A DNA stretch of 64,000 nt, from assembly GCA_017303805.1 (NCBI GenBank), contig JAFLBQ010000007.1, positions 309,171 to 373,170 of the forward strand. Reading direction: 5' to 3'. Each line of letters opens with the position of its first letter. Within the stretch, counting starts at the first letter, position 1. Origin of the DNA: Cytophagales bacterium. Its GTDB lineage: Bacteria > Bacteroidota > Bacteroidia > Cytophagales > Cyclobacteriaceae. This document shows positions 29,224 through 37,873 of this stretch, piece after piece. The notes under the pieces are model-generated. The model was not told where the DNA came from and did not search any database. It worked only from the letters and a program-made list of their open reading frames with translations. The translations under genes were made by a program, and so were the position numbers.

Positions 29224-31194
29224 TTACATTGGCAAAATAACGGTAAAGGTTGATCCTTCACCTTCTTTGCTGCGAATATCTACACTGCCTTTTAAACGAT
29301 CAACCGAGCGTTTTAGAATATAAAGACCTAACCCCGTGCCGGCCGCACTATGTGTAGCACGATAAAACATTTCGAAGATGCGGGCCTGATGTTCTTCGGC
29401 AATGCCCAACCCATTATCGGCAACAACAAGCCTAACAGTTTTATCTTGTTTGTAAATCCGAATGCGCACGTACGGATTAACATCACTGGAGTATTTAATA
29501 GAGTTTTCAATCAGGTTTTGCAAGATCGCATTTAGCATTACCCACTCGGCCTCAAATTCAATACCGGGTTCAATCTCTTTTATGAACTTGATCTTTTCAA
29601 ATCGACTTAAACTGCTTAATGAAGAAATGCAGGTTTCGACCAGGTGCTCGAAGTTTACGCTTTCTTTAAATAAGGCGGTGTTGTTTAGTCGGGTAAGTTC
29701 AATTAACCCCCGAATGATTTGGTTGAGCCTGGTAACCTGTGCGTGCTGGCGTTCGAAATATTCTAACGCAAGTGGTTCTTTAATATCTACGCGGGCTAGA
29801 TGGGTGAGTCCTAAGAGTGACGAAATGGGCCCTTTAAGGTCGTGCGAAATGCGGTAGAAAAAACCGTCCAACTCGTGGTTTTTGGTTTCAATAATCTCTG
29901 CCTGCTTTTGAATAGTAGCCAGGTTAGCCAGTAATTCGCGATTTACTTTTAAAAGATCTTCGGTGCGTTCCTTTACCTTCTTTTCCAATAATTCGTTGGT
30001 GCTTTGTTGCAGGCGTAACGCTTGCAGTTGAATTTCTTCCTTTTCGCGTTTATACCTCCGGTATTGATCGCCCAACGCAAAAGCAATAATACTTGTTTCC
30101 AGTGCAGCACCAATTTCTACAAAGTGTGTTGTCCAAAAATTAAAATCAAACACTCCGCTGTTGCGAAGAGTAAGTAACAATCCGCCTATAAAATAAATAG
30201 TCCAGGCGGCTATATAATAGGTAGCGGTAGCATTGCCTTTTACACGGCACACAATACCAGTGGTTATAAACAAAACGGTACTAATGGAAATCAGATTATT
30301 ACCGGCCGAAGAAAGCCCCTTTAAAGCCACCAACGCAACCGCTAGTACAGAAAGGGGTAATAACGATAACAGCACATAGTACATGAAGCGCGAATACTTT
30401 TTTACCTGTAAAAAGCGGATAGTAAAAATGGCTAAGATGGTACTGAGTGCTCCTAATGAAAGCCGCCCGGTATAAAAGTTTATATGCGGATGTTCGGGCC
30501 AGAAAAACCGACCTGCGTAGCCCGAAGCAGATGCAAAAATAAGGAAGGTGCACACGATAGTGCCCATGTACAAGAGGTAGGTATTCTGCCGCAGGCTTAA
30601 GTAAATAAAGAAGTTGTAAAAGAACATGATGAGGAGAATGCCAAAGAACACGCCATACCACAAATCATCGGTACGTGTCTTGTTGTGAAAGACCTCCATG
30701 TTCATTATGTAAACCGGAAATGTTTTTGGGCTTAAGCCGGTAATCCGGATATATACTTCACTTTGATTTAAAGAATCGAACTGGAGTGGCAGCACATGAT
30801 TGGTGTGAGCAAAAGCCCGCTCGCTTTGCGCCACGTAGTAACCACTGCGCGTATGTCTATAACCTCCGCTGGTTTTCTGGTAAAAGTCCACATACTCCAG
30901 AAAGGGAGCTGGTATTTCCAGATACCAGGCAGCGCTTGGTTTTAAGTTGTACGTGGTAATCTTAAGCCAGATGGGCTTTTTAAGATACCCAAACGTTAAG
31001 TTGCCCTTACTTGGCGCGAATGGTATGTTTACAACCTTTTCAAAGGTTAGATTCTGTGCAGAGTCAATGAGCACTCCGGTCTGAAGATCGACCCTGTAAA
31101 TGGATGTGGTATCAGCAAGCTCGATAGCCTGCGCATTGCTTTGGCCAAAGGCAAGCATCAATACCGCAACAAGAACAGGGTAGGGTTTGATCAT
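29224..31194 (-). CDS. Sensor histidine kinase with 7TMR-DISM input module
   Basis: 656 residues. Signal peptide (~1-23), extracellular beta domain of the 7TMR-DISM type (~30-160), seven predicted membrane helices (~185-375), a coiled coil (~385-430), then HisKA with the H-box RISHDLKGPISSLLGL, and HATPase with N box NLIENSIKYSS, G1 DNGLGIAEE and G2 GTGLGLYILKR. All kinase motifs are intact. The extracellular module of such kinases is thought to bind carbohydrate or similar small ligands. No response regulator is adjacent. The ATG directly abuts the tyrS stop codon, so it is translated together with tyrS. Confidence 0.93.
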   Translation of the reverse strand: MIKPYPVLVAVLMLAFGQSNAQAIELADTTSIYRVDLQTGVLIDSAQNLTFEKVVNIPFAPSKGNLTFGYLKKPIWLKITTYNLKPSAAWYLEIPAPFLEYVDFYQKTSGGYRHTRSGYYVAQSERAFAHTNHVLPLQFDSLNQSEVYIRITGLSPKTFPVYIMNMEVFHNKTRTDDLWYGVFFGILLIMFFYNFFIYLSLRQNTYLLYMGTIVCTFLIFASASGYAGRFFWPEHPHINFYTGRLSLGALSTILAIFTIRFLQVKKYSRFMYYVLLSLLPLSVLAVALVALKGLSSAGNNLISISTVLFITTGIVCRVKGNATATYYIAAWTIYFIGGLLLTLRNSGVFDFNFWTTHFVEIGAALETSIIAFALGDQYRRYKREKEEIQLQALRLQQSTNELLEKKVKERTEDLLKVNRELLANLATIQKQAEIIETKNHELDGFFYRISHDLKGPISSLLGLTHLARVDIKEPLALEYFERQHAQVTRLNQIIRGLIELTRLNNTALFKESVNFEHLVETCISSLSSLSRFEKIKFIKEIEPGIEFEAEWVMLNAILQNLIENSIKYSSDVNPYVRIRIYKQDKTVRLVVADNGLGIAEEHQARIFEMFYRATHSAAGTGLGLYILKRSVDRLKGSVDIRSKEGEGSTFTVILPM

Positions 31195-32487
31195 TTAGTT
31201 TTCTACAATTACCAGGTAGTAATTCTTTTTACCTTTTTGCGCCAGCAGATATTTTCCTTGTAGAAGTTGAAAATTCGGGCGGGCTGTGCTGTCAGTAATC
31301 TTCGCTTTGTTAATACTTACTCCACCGCCCTGAATCATTTTGCGCGTTTCGCCCTTTGAAGGAAAGATTATGTGTTGTGTTGTTTCAGAAAGTAAATCCA
31401 CAACGGTAGTGGCGCTTTCGTAAGCGCTTTTTGAGATGGTAACCTGCGGAACACCTTCCAAAGCAGCAAGCAGAGTGGCTTCGTTTAACGCGCTTAGCTC
31501 TTCGGTTGCCGAATTACCAAACAGAATGGCCGAAGCCTGAATAGCCTGGTTGAGTTCCTGTTGGGAGTGTACGCGGGCCGTAATGTCTTTGGCTAGTTCT
31601 GTTTGAAGCAGCCTTTGGTTGGGTGCCTGGTTATGCTGATGTATTAATGCTTCAATTTCAGCTTTCTCTTTCAACGTAAAGATCCGAATGAAATTCGCAG
31701 CATCCGCATCGGAAACATTTAACCAATACTGATAAAATTTGTACGGTGAGGTGCGGGTGGGGTCGAGCCACACATTACCACCTTCGGTTTTTCCAAACTT
31801 GGTGCCATCGGCTTTTTTTATAAGTTGGGTTGTAAGTGCATACGCCTCGCCCTGCGCCTTCCGCCTTATTAGCTCGGTACCGGTAACAATGTTGCCCCAC
31901 TGGTCTGACCCACCCATTTGCAGCTTGCAGTTCTTATTTGCGAACAGCCAGTAAAAATCGTAACCCTGCACCAGTTGATAACTGAATTCGGTAAACGACA
32001 TGCCAGTTTCTAAGCGCTTTTGAACCGAGTCTTTGGCCAGCATGTAATTAACGGAGATATGCTTACCTACATCGCGAATAAAATCCAAAAAGCCGTAGCC
32101 CTTAAACCAATCGTAGTTATTAACCATTTCGGCTGCGTTGGCTGCATTAGAAGAGAAGTCTAGAAACTTTTCAAGTTGCTTTTGCACGCAGGCTACGTTA
32201 CGAAAAAGTACCTCTTCCGAAAGCAAATTGCGCTCGGCCGATTTACCCGAAGGATCGCCAACCATGCCCGTGGCTCCCCCAACCAGTACAACCGGTTTAT
32301 GCCCGGCTCTCTGAAATTGCAGCAACGTCATAATTTGAACCAGGTGGCCGATGTGCAACGAATCGGCAGTAGGGTCAAAGCCAATATATCCGGAGGTTGT
32401 TCCTTTCTTTAGTTCTTCTTCGGTGCCGGGCATTATGTCATGCAACATGCCGCGCCATTTCAACTCTTCAATAAAATCTACTTTCAT
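31195..32487 (-). CDS. tyrS: Tyrosyl-tRNA synthetase
   Basis: 430 residues. Class I signature HIGH in [15 protein letters not shown], tyrosine-binding [24 protein letters not shown], the KMSKS equivalent KFGKTEGG, and a C-terminal S4 RNA-binding domain ([15 protein letters not shown]). The KFGKTE form is usual for this TyrRS group. On the minus strand a TATATTTG box (32504-32511) lies 17 bases before the ATG, without a good -33 match. Confidence 0.97.
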   Translation of the reverse strand: MKVDFIEELKWRGMLHDIMPGTEEELKKGTTSGYIGFDPTADSLHIGHLVQIMTLLQFQRAGHKPVVLVGGATGMVGDPSGKSAERNLLSEEVLFRNVACVQKQLEKFLDFSSNAANAAEMVNNYDWFKGYGFLDFIRDVGKHISVNYMLAKDSVQKRLETGMSFTEFSYQLVQGYDFYWLFANKNCKLQMGGSDQWGNIVTGTELIRRKAQGEAYALTTQLIKKADGTKFGKTEGGNVWLDPTRTSPYKFYQYWLNVSDADAANFIRIFTLKEKAEIEALIHQHNQAPNQRLLQTELAKDITARVHSQQELNQAIQASAILFGNSATEELSALNEATLLAALEGVPQVTISKSAYESATTVVDLLSETTQHIIFPSKGETRKMIQGGGVSINKAKITDSTARPNFQLLQGKYLLAQKGKKNYYLVIVEN

Positions 32488-32694
32488 TTTCTAAAATCTG
32501 GCCCAAATATAACCCCGCAAAAGTTTTAGAAATAGTGGATTTATATTGAAAGTAAAATTTTGATAAAATGACATAAAACTTATTAAATCAATGATTTATA
32601 ATCCTCAATCTAAACTCAGCAAACCTTATCCAAAATCAAACCCGACAAAAAATTGATCTCCAACCCGTATCATTGAGGTTTTAAACGATTACCT

Positions 32695-33165
32695 ATGCAA
32701 CAACCCGATGCGCTCAATCTTGTAGCCGAATTTCACCGTACTTTTAAACATCCCATCTTAAGCAGCCCGGCTATACCGCACGAGAACCGGTGTAAATTGA
32801 GAGTAGCTTTGCTGGCCGAAGAACTCAAAGAAATGGAAGTGGCCATTCTGGAAAACGACCTGGTTGGCGTTGCCGATGCATTGTGCGATTTACAATATGT
32901 ACTGGCAGGGGCAATTCTTGAATTTGGATTAGGTGAAAAGTTTAAAGCCCTCTTCGAAGAGGTGCAGCGATCGAATATGAGCAAGGCTTGTACTACCGAG
33001 GCCGAGGCTAAGGCTACGGTAGATCACTACCTCCAAAAAGATGGTACGGAATGTTATTATCAGCAAGCAGGCGATAAATGGTTAGTGTACCGCAAAGCCG
33101 ACAATAAGACGATTAAGTCTGTGGGCTATTCTCCGGCACAACTTGCCAGCCTGGTTAATGGGTAA
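32695..33165 (+). CDS. MazG-like nucleoside triphosphate pyrophosphohydrolase family protein
   Basis: 156 residues. The all-helical N-terminal ~100 residues carry the MazG/PRA-PH-type metal pattern: LLAEELKEMEVAI (EExxE) and, 18 residues on, VADALCDLQYV (ExxD-like DALCD). This fold hydrolyses NTPs to NMP and pyrophosphate, often as house-cleaning of altered nucleotides. The C-terminal ~45 residues (YYQQAGDKWLVYRKADNK) look like a small beta domain. Substrate unknown. Single gene, convergent with a small gene on the other strand. Confidence 0.8.
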   Translation: MQQPDALNLVAEFHRTFKHPILSSPAIPHENRCKLRVALLAEELKEMEVAILENDLVGVADALCDLQYVLAGAILEFGLGEKFKALFEEVQRSNMSKACTTEAEAKATVDHYLQKDGTECYYQQAGDKWLVYRKADNKTIKSVGYSPAQLASLVNG

Positions 33166-33393
33166 CTAAACGTAGAATTCCAGTTGAAAGACAGCGTCCT
33201 GGCCGCGTAAGGGTACGGGATGCAGGGCCAGAATGGTAAGCTCATTATAAGCCTTTATAAACTCAGTGCGGCTAATCCGCAACTTGGTTACTCCCGGCCT
33301 TATTTTATGGTATTGCATCCGGCCCGAGCGGTTTGCTGTAGCCGAATACATGTATTCGTACCTTATCGGGATAGGAGAGGGGATGTACTTCAT
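33166..33393 (-). CDS. Small hypothetical protein
   Basis: 75 residues, no recognised family. Basic N-terminus with several Tyr (PIPIRYEYMYSATANRSGR), then a possible beta-helix-beta part. No signal peptide or membrane helix. Starts 11 bases after the next small gene on the same strand, which suggests a two-gene transcript from the AT-rich region at 33666-33882. Its stop abuts the convergent MazG-like gene. It may not be a real gene. Confidence 0.45.
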   Translation of the reverse strand: MKYIPSPIPIRYEYMYSATANRSGRMQYHKIRPGVTKLRISRTEFIKAYNELTILALHPVPLRGQDAVFQLEFYV

Positions 33394-33404
33394 ACCTAAA
33401 GTGA

Positions 33405-33665
33405 TTACGCATAAGCGGCCCTAAAGCTACTGTGCAATAAGCTGTTATGCGCTATATTGTACTGTGCCAGCAGCGCATACGCCCATTGGGGTACATAGTT
33501 GAAGCGGCATTCGTACTCTTCAATCTTAGCGCATAATTCCTGCACATAGAACCTGATCTGATCGATGTTACGGCAGTCACCAGGGCGTTCAAAATTCTTC
33601 GTGGTAAATCTTTTGAAGTCCGAATCCAGTTTTCTCTTTTCAAAGTCGCTCATATCTCTGTGCAT
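33405..33665 (-). CDS. Small hypothetical protein
   Basis: 86 residues, charged and probably helical (SDFEKRKLDSDFKRFTTKNFERPGDC...). No family recognised. Upstream (33666-33882) is an AT-rich divergent intergenic region that would hold promoters for this pair and for the membrane protein at 33883. The reading frame uses ordinary codons, which favours a real gene over a shadow since nothing lies on the other strand. Confidence 0.5.
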   Translation of the reverse strand: MHRDMSDFEKRKLDSDFKRFTTKNFERPGDCRNIDQIRFYVQELCAKIEEYECRFNYVPQWAYALLAQYNIAHNSLLHSSFRAAYA

Positions 33666-33882
33666 TATTACACAATGATATTATAAAATTTGATAATAAG
33701 TCAATATTTGTGTGCAAAATTTCACAAATTCCGCAAATGCCGCCAAATTTTAAAAATTTCGAGCTTTTTAAAAACAGGTGTTACATGCGGCCGCACACAT
33801 TTTTACCCTTAGGCTTGTCAAATTTGGCGGGCCTATTTGTCGTTAATGTTATTACCTTTAGAAACTAAATTTAAACGACTAC

Positions 33883-34779
33883 ATGAATTTACAGGATGAA
33901 CTTGCCTTTGCAGAAAGCTGGCATAATGGAATGTTGGTTGCCGCTATTGCTTTGATTACAGCGGCCTTGATTGTTTTCTTATTCTATCAACTCCGGGTTT
34001 CTCTAATTAGAACGTATAAGGAAAAACATGATTTCATTAACGACCAGGAGATAAAGTGGCTTAAGCGGGTTTTCGTTTTGCTTGGAATTGCAGCAGCATG
34101 TGGTATTAACCTGTACGGACAAGATGAAATTGGTGGTCCGGGGGTTTCGTTTTTTGTACGGCTGTTCTTTTCCATTGCGGGTGCTACGCTGGTTATTTAC
34201 ATCTCCGCCTTGGTGCTGCAGTATTATTACCCTACCCGCCTTAATAAAAAGCTCCGTAAACTTCGGTACACACCCCGCACCAGCAGCACCGGTAGCAAGA
34301 TGAAGTTATTGAGCGAAGACGAAGAAGACGTTCATCTTAACGAAGGGATGCAAGCAGAAGAGAATATTTTTTCTATCGACTACGATGTTTGGATTGATGA
34401 GAAGTCGGGAGAAATCCGCATCGAAAAATACCAAGGCCACCTTATCTCGCTTCAATGCAATAATTGTGGGTTTTATACCATGCGGGTGCAACGCGAAGAA
34501 ATCATTGAAAAAAACGAAGACGGCTCGCCCCGCGAGTTGCTTAAACATTATCAATGTACGTATTGCAAAAATGTGCGGGCCACTCAATTTAGTATTAACC
34601 GCAAAGAGGCCGATGACTACAAGCACGTGAAGCCCAAATACCGCAAGGGTACCCGTAATATTGAGGTGATTAAAATCGAGGTGGTGTCAAGCCTGGGAGG
34701 CAAGAAATCATTTGAATTCCAATCGGTTGAAGAAGCTCAGAAATTTTTGAATGAATTCGATTTTGACAAAGTTGCCTGA
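33883..34779 (+). CDS. Hypothetical membrane protein with zinc-ribbon-like motif
   Basis: 298 residues. Three predicted membrane helices (~17-40, 62-80, 88-113), then a cytoplasmic part. Two CxxC pairs ~50 residues apart (LQCNNCGFYTM and YQCTYCKNVRA) form a likely zinc ribbon. The C-terminus (SLGGKKSFEFQSVEEAQKFLNEF) resembles a small alpha/beta tail. It may sense or scaffold something at the membrane, but I recognise no family. It is 50 bases upstream of prc and may be co-transcribed with it. Confidence 0.7.
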   Translation: MNLQDELAFAESWHNGMLVAAIALITAALIVFLFYQLRVSLIRTYKEKHDFINDQEIKWLKRVFVLLGIAAACGINLYGQDEIGGPGVSFFVRLFFSIAGATLVIYISALVLQYYYPTRLNKKLRKLRYTPRTSSTGSKMKLLSEDEEDVHLNEGMQAEENIFSIDYDVWIDEKSGEIRIEKYQGHLISLQCNNCGFYTMRVQREEIIEKNEDGSPRELLKHYQCTYCKNVRATQFSINRKEADDYKHVKPKYRKGTRNIEVIKIEVVSSLGGKKSFEFQSVEEAQKFLNEFDFDKVA

Positions 34780-34829
34780 TGCGGCATCCGGTTTGCTACT
34801 AAGTACGTTAAAGAAAGGAAATATTATTT

Positions 34830-36857
34830 ATGAAGAGTAGAACTATTGGGCTGGTTGGAATCTTAACTATTATTCTAACGTGGCAGGCAGCGGGGCAAGA
34901 CACATTACAGCTAAAACCAAAAGCCGTATTTGGCAAAGAAGCCCGGGTAATTTCTTACATCTTAGATAATGCCCATTACCGGAAGATAAAATTGAACGAC
35001 TCACTTTCGGCAGCCATTCTTATTCGTTACATAGGCGAATTAGACAATAGTAAAACCTATTTTCTGGCTTCGGATATAAAGGCGTTCGATCGGTACAAGT
35101 ATTCCATAGACGATCTTACGCGCAATGAAAATGTAACCCCGGCATTTGAGATCTACAAGGTATTTAACAAGCGGTACCAGGAACGCATGAACTATGTGCT
35201 CACCAACCTGGTTTATCAAAAATTTGATTATACCGCAGACGAATACTACGATACCGATCGGGAGAAAGCCAATTGGGCTAATTCTAAGGAAGAGTTAAAC
35301 GAAGTGTGGCGTAAAATCATTAAGAGCCAGGCGTTGAGTCTTAAACTAACAGGCAAAAAGCAGGAAGAAATTACCGAAACATTAAAGGCACGCTACGAAC
35401 GGTTTAATAAAACCTTCTCGCAATTCAATGCCGAAGATGTTTTTGGAATTTACATGAATGCCATTACCGAGGCCTACGATCCACACACTAATTATTTTTC
35501 ACCCAAGCAATCGGACTTATTTAAGCAGCAAATGAGTTTGTCGTTAGAGGGTATTGGTGCACAGTTGCAATCGGAAAATGATTATACCAAAGTAGTGAAG
35601 ATTTTACCGGGTGGCGATGCGCAGAAATCGGGCAAAGTAAATGTGAATGACCTTATTGTGGCTGTTGCGCAGGGCAAGGATGGCGAAATGGTAGATGTTG
35701 TAGGCTGGAGGTTGGATGACGTGGTAAAACTAATTAAAGGCCCGAAAGGCAGTGTAGTGCGATTGATGATTTTGCCTGCTAAGACGGGTGTAAACGGCCC
35801 GGCCCAGGAGATTACCCTGGTGCGCGACAAAATTAAATTGGAAGATCAAGCAGCCCGCAAAGAAGTAATCAACTATCAGATTAACGGACGGCAAGCAAAG
35901 TTGGGGGTAATTTCATTACCCAGCTTCTACATGGATTTCGAAGCCTATCAGAAAGGTGATCCAAACTACCGAAGCACAACGCGCGATGTAAAGCGTTTGA
36001 TTGGTGAATTAAAAGCAGAGGGTGTGGAAGGCATCGTAATGGACCTTCGAAACAATGGAGGAGGGTCGCTAAACGAAGCTATTGACTTGACCGGCTTGTT
36101 TATTAAAGATGGCCCGGTAGTACAGGTACGCAACTCTGTAAATAAAATAGAAGTACACCCCGATGATGACAAAGAGATTTATTACAACGGGCCGTTGGTG
36201 GTACTTACAAACCGGTTTAGTGCCTCTGCATCCGAAATTTTTGCAGGCGCAATACAGGATTACCAACGCGGTGTGGTTGTGGGCGAATCTACCTTTGGTA
36301 AGGGTACCGTGCAAACCATCTACGATTTAAGTAAATTCATTAACGATAAAGAGCCGGTTGGCGAAGTGAAAGTAACCTTTCAAAAATACTACCGGGTAAC
36401 GGGAAGTAGTACACAGCATAAAGGCGTAACACCCGATGTAACGCTGCCTACGGCCTTCGAAGCTGAACAATATGGGGAAAGTTCTAATAGCAATGCACTT
36501 CCCTGGGATGTTATCCGGCCGGCCAGTTTTCAGAAAGTGAGTGCCGTTAACGATCGGATTATTGCCGGCCTTAATAAGTCGTATCAGGAGCGTACCCGTT
36601 TTGATTCTAACCTTAAGAAGTACATTTCCGAAACCGAAGACTTAAAGAAGAATCTTAATCAAACCCGCATTTCGCTTAACGAAGTCAAGCGCAAGCAGGA
36701 AATTGCCGAAGCTGAACAAAAGAAAGCTTCTGAAAAACTGGACACCAAAGTATCGCGCGAAGGAGTGCCCTTGGACGACCTGGTGGATATGAAAGATGAA
36801 TACCTGCGCGAGGGGTTGTTAATTTTAAGCGACCTGGCCGGTAAACGATTCGGCTAA
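34830..36857 (+). CDS. prc: Carboxy-terminal processing protease (Prc/Tsp, S41)
   Basis: 675 residues. Signal peptide (~1-23, ending AAGQ), N-terminal helical domain, PDZ domain (~240-320: GIGAQLQSENDYTKVVKILPGGDAQKSG), and S41 catalytic domain with the Ser in NRFSASASEIFAGA and the Lys in STFGKGTVQ. The long C-terminal helical part (LKKNLNQTRISLNEVKRKQE...) fits the large Prc/Tsp type. It degrades or trims periplasmic proteins from the C-terminus. Confidence 0.95.
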   Translation: MKSRTIGLVGILTIILTWQAAGQDTLQLKPKAVFGKEARVISYILDNAHYRKIKLNDSLSAAILIRYIGELDNSKTYFLASDIKAFDRYKYSIDDLTRNENVTPAFEIYKVFNKRYQERMNYVLTNLVYQKFDYTADEYYDTDREKANWANSKEELNEVWRKIIKSQALSLKLTGKKQEEITETLKARYERFNKTFSQFNAEDVFGIYMNAITEAYDPHTNYFSPKQSDLFKQQMSLSLEGIGAQLQSENDYTKVVKILPGGDAQKSGKVNVNDLIVAVAQGKDGEMVDVVGWRLDDVVKLIKGPKGSVVRLMILPAKTGVNGPAQEITLVRDKIKLEDQAARKEVINYQINGRQAKLGVISLPSFYMDFEAYQKGDPNYRSTTRDVKRLIGELKAEGVEGIVMDLRNNGGGSLNEAIDLTGLFIKDGPVVQVRNSVNKIEVHPDDDKEIYYNGPLVVLTNRFSASASEIFAGAIQDYQRGVVVGESTFGKGTVQTIYDLSKFINDKEPVGEVKVTFQKYYRVTGSSTQHKGVTPDVTLPTAFEAEQYGESSNSNALPWDVIRPASFQKVSAVNDRIIAGLNKSYQERTRFDSNLKKYISETEDLKKNLNQTRISLNEVKRKQEIAEAEQKKASEKLDTKVSREGVPLDDLVDMKDEYLREGLLILSDLAGKRFG

Positions 36858-36874
36858 TTGTGTTCTTTTAAAAG

Positions 36875-37744
36875 CTATCTGGAAACTTTAATGGGGGTAA
36901 GCGTGTAGCCATTGTCTTTCAATAAGGCAAGTAGCCCACGCTCGCCTTCCAAATGTCCAATGCCTACAGCAATAAATGCAGAATCCTCCCGCATCATTTT
37001 TTTTATTTTAGGAAGCCATTCTTCGTTTCGCTTAAAGTAGAATTCTTCAATAAATTTTTGATTGTTATCCAGCGGGTGCAACGTGTATTCAAAAATTTCT
37101 TCCAGGTTGCCTTGGGGGTAGTCCTGCATGAGTTTTACAAACTCCTCCTTAAACTGCGGGTAGTATGTAACGCTGTTCATTAGGGCTATTACCTGTTCGT
37201 GCACCGGAAAGGTTTCGAGGGCCTCAGCTTCGCGCTCCACTTTTTCAAGGCTATAGGTTTTTAATTTGTTGGCTTTGGCAAATTTGAGTAGCTCTATATC
37301 ATAAAATTTTACGCGCTCGCCCAGCGAAAGGCGGGTAATAGCAATAGAAAGCGCCAGCGGTTTTAACCGGGCATACTTTACCTCAAAACTGCTTTTGGGT
37401 ACACCAAACTGTTCGGCAAACAATTTTATTACCTGGTTATATTGTTCGGGTGTAGTATAGGTAGCCAACGACTCGCCTTTAGGAAAATGCAGCACTTTGT
37501 TAAGTTCGTGCTGCGCATGGTGATCTACCTGATCTTCGATTACAAAAATTTCAGCGCGCTTGATTTTATCCTTTACTTCATTAGGGAAATAAAACTCATG
37601 CTCGCCTGTAAACTTAAGGCTTGCAAACAGATACGAAGATTGCTTTAATCCGTTACCTGAAACCTCCCATAAGATGCTGCTTTGCTGTGCGAAGCAAATA
37701 GAACAGAAGAACAGCAGGAGGCTTGTTACGTTAAACTTTTTCAT
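36875..37744 (-). CDS. TraB/GumN family protein
   Basis: 289 residues from the ATG at 37744, which gives a signal peptide (MKKFNVTSLLLFFCSICFAQ). The pattern SILWEVSGNGLKQSSYLFASLKF at the start and DSAFIAVGIGHLEGERGLLALLKDNGY at the end are the two conserved ends of the TraB/GumN (Tiki-like) fold. Tiki relatives are metalloproteases, but function in bacteria is unclear. Convergent with prc; divergent from and close to the ABC transporter gene. Confidence 0.88.
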   Translation of the reverse strand: MKKFNVTSLLLFFCSICFAQQSSILWEVSGNGLKQSSYLFASLKFTGEHEFYFPNEVKDKIKRAEIFVIEDQVDHHAQHELNKVLHFPKGESLATYTTPEQYNQVIKLFAEQFGVPKSSFEVKYARLKPLALSIAITRLSLGERVKFYDIELLKFAKANKLKTYSLEKVEREAEALETFPVHEQVIALMNSVTYYPQFKEEFVKLMQDYPQGNLEEIFEYTLHPLDNNQKFIEEFYFKRNEEWLPKIKKMMREDSAFIAVGIGHLEGERGLLALLKDNGYTLTPIKVSR

Positions 37745-37873
37745 CTGAACCTTTTTGCCGGTAAAATAACTGTAAATACTCCAATAATGGAAGCCGGTTT
37801 TTTTTTGAAACAACCCATGCCGGTGTGTGGTTATCGTCAGCTATTCCTTGTAAATTTCGATTTTACCACGTGC

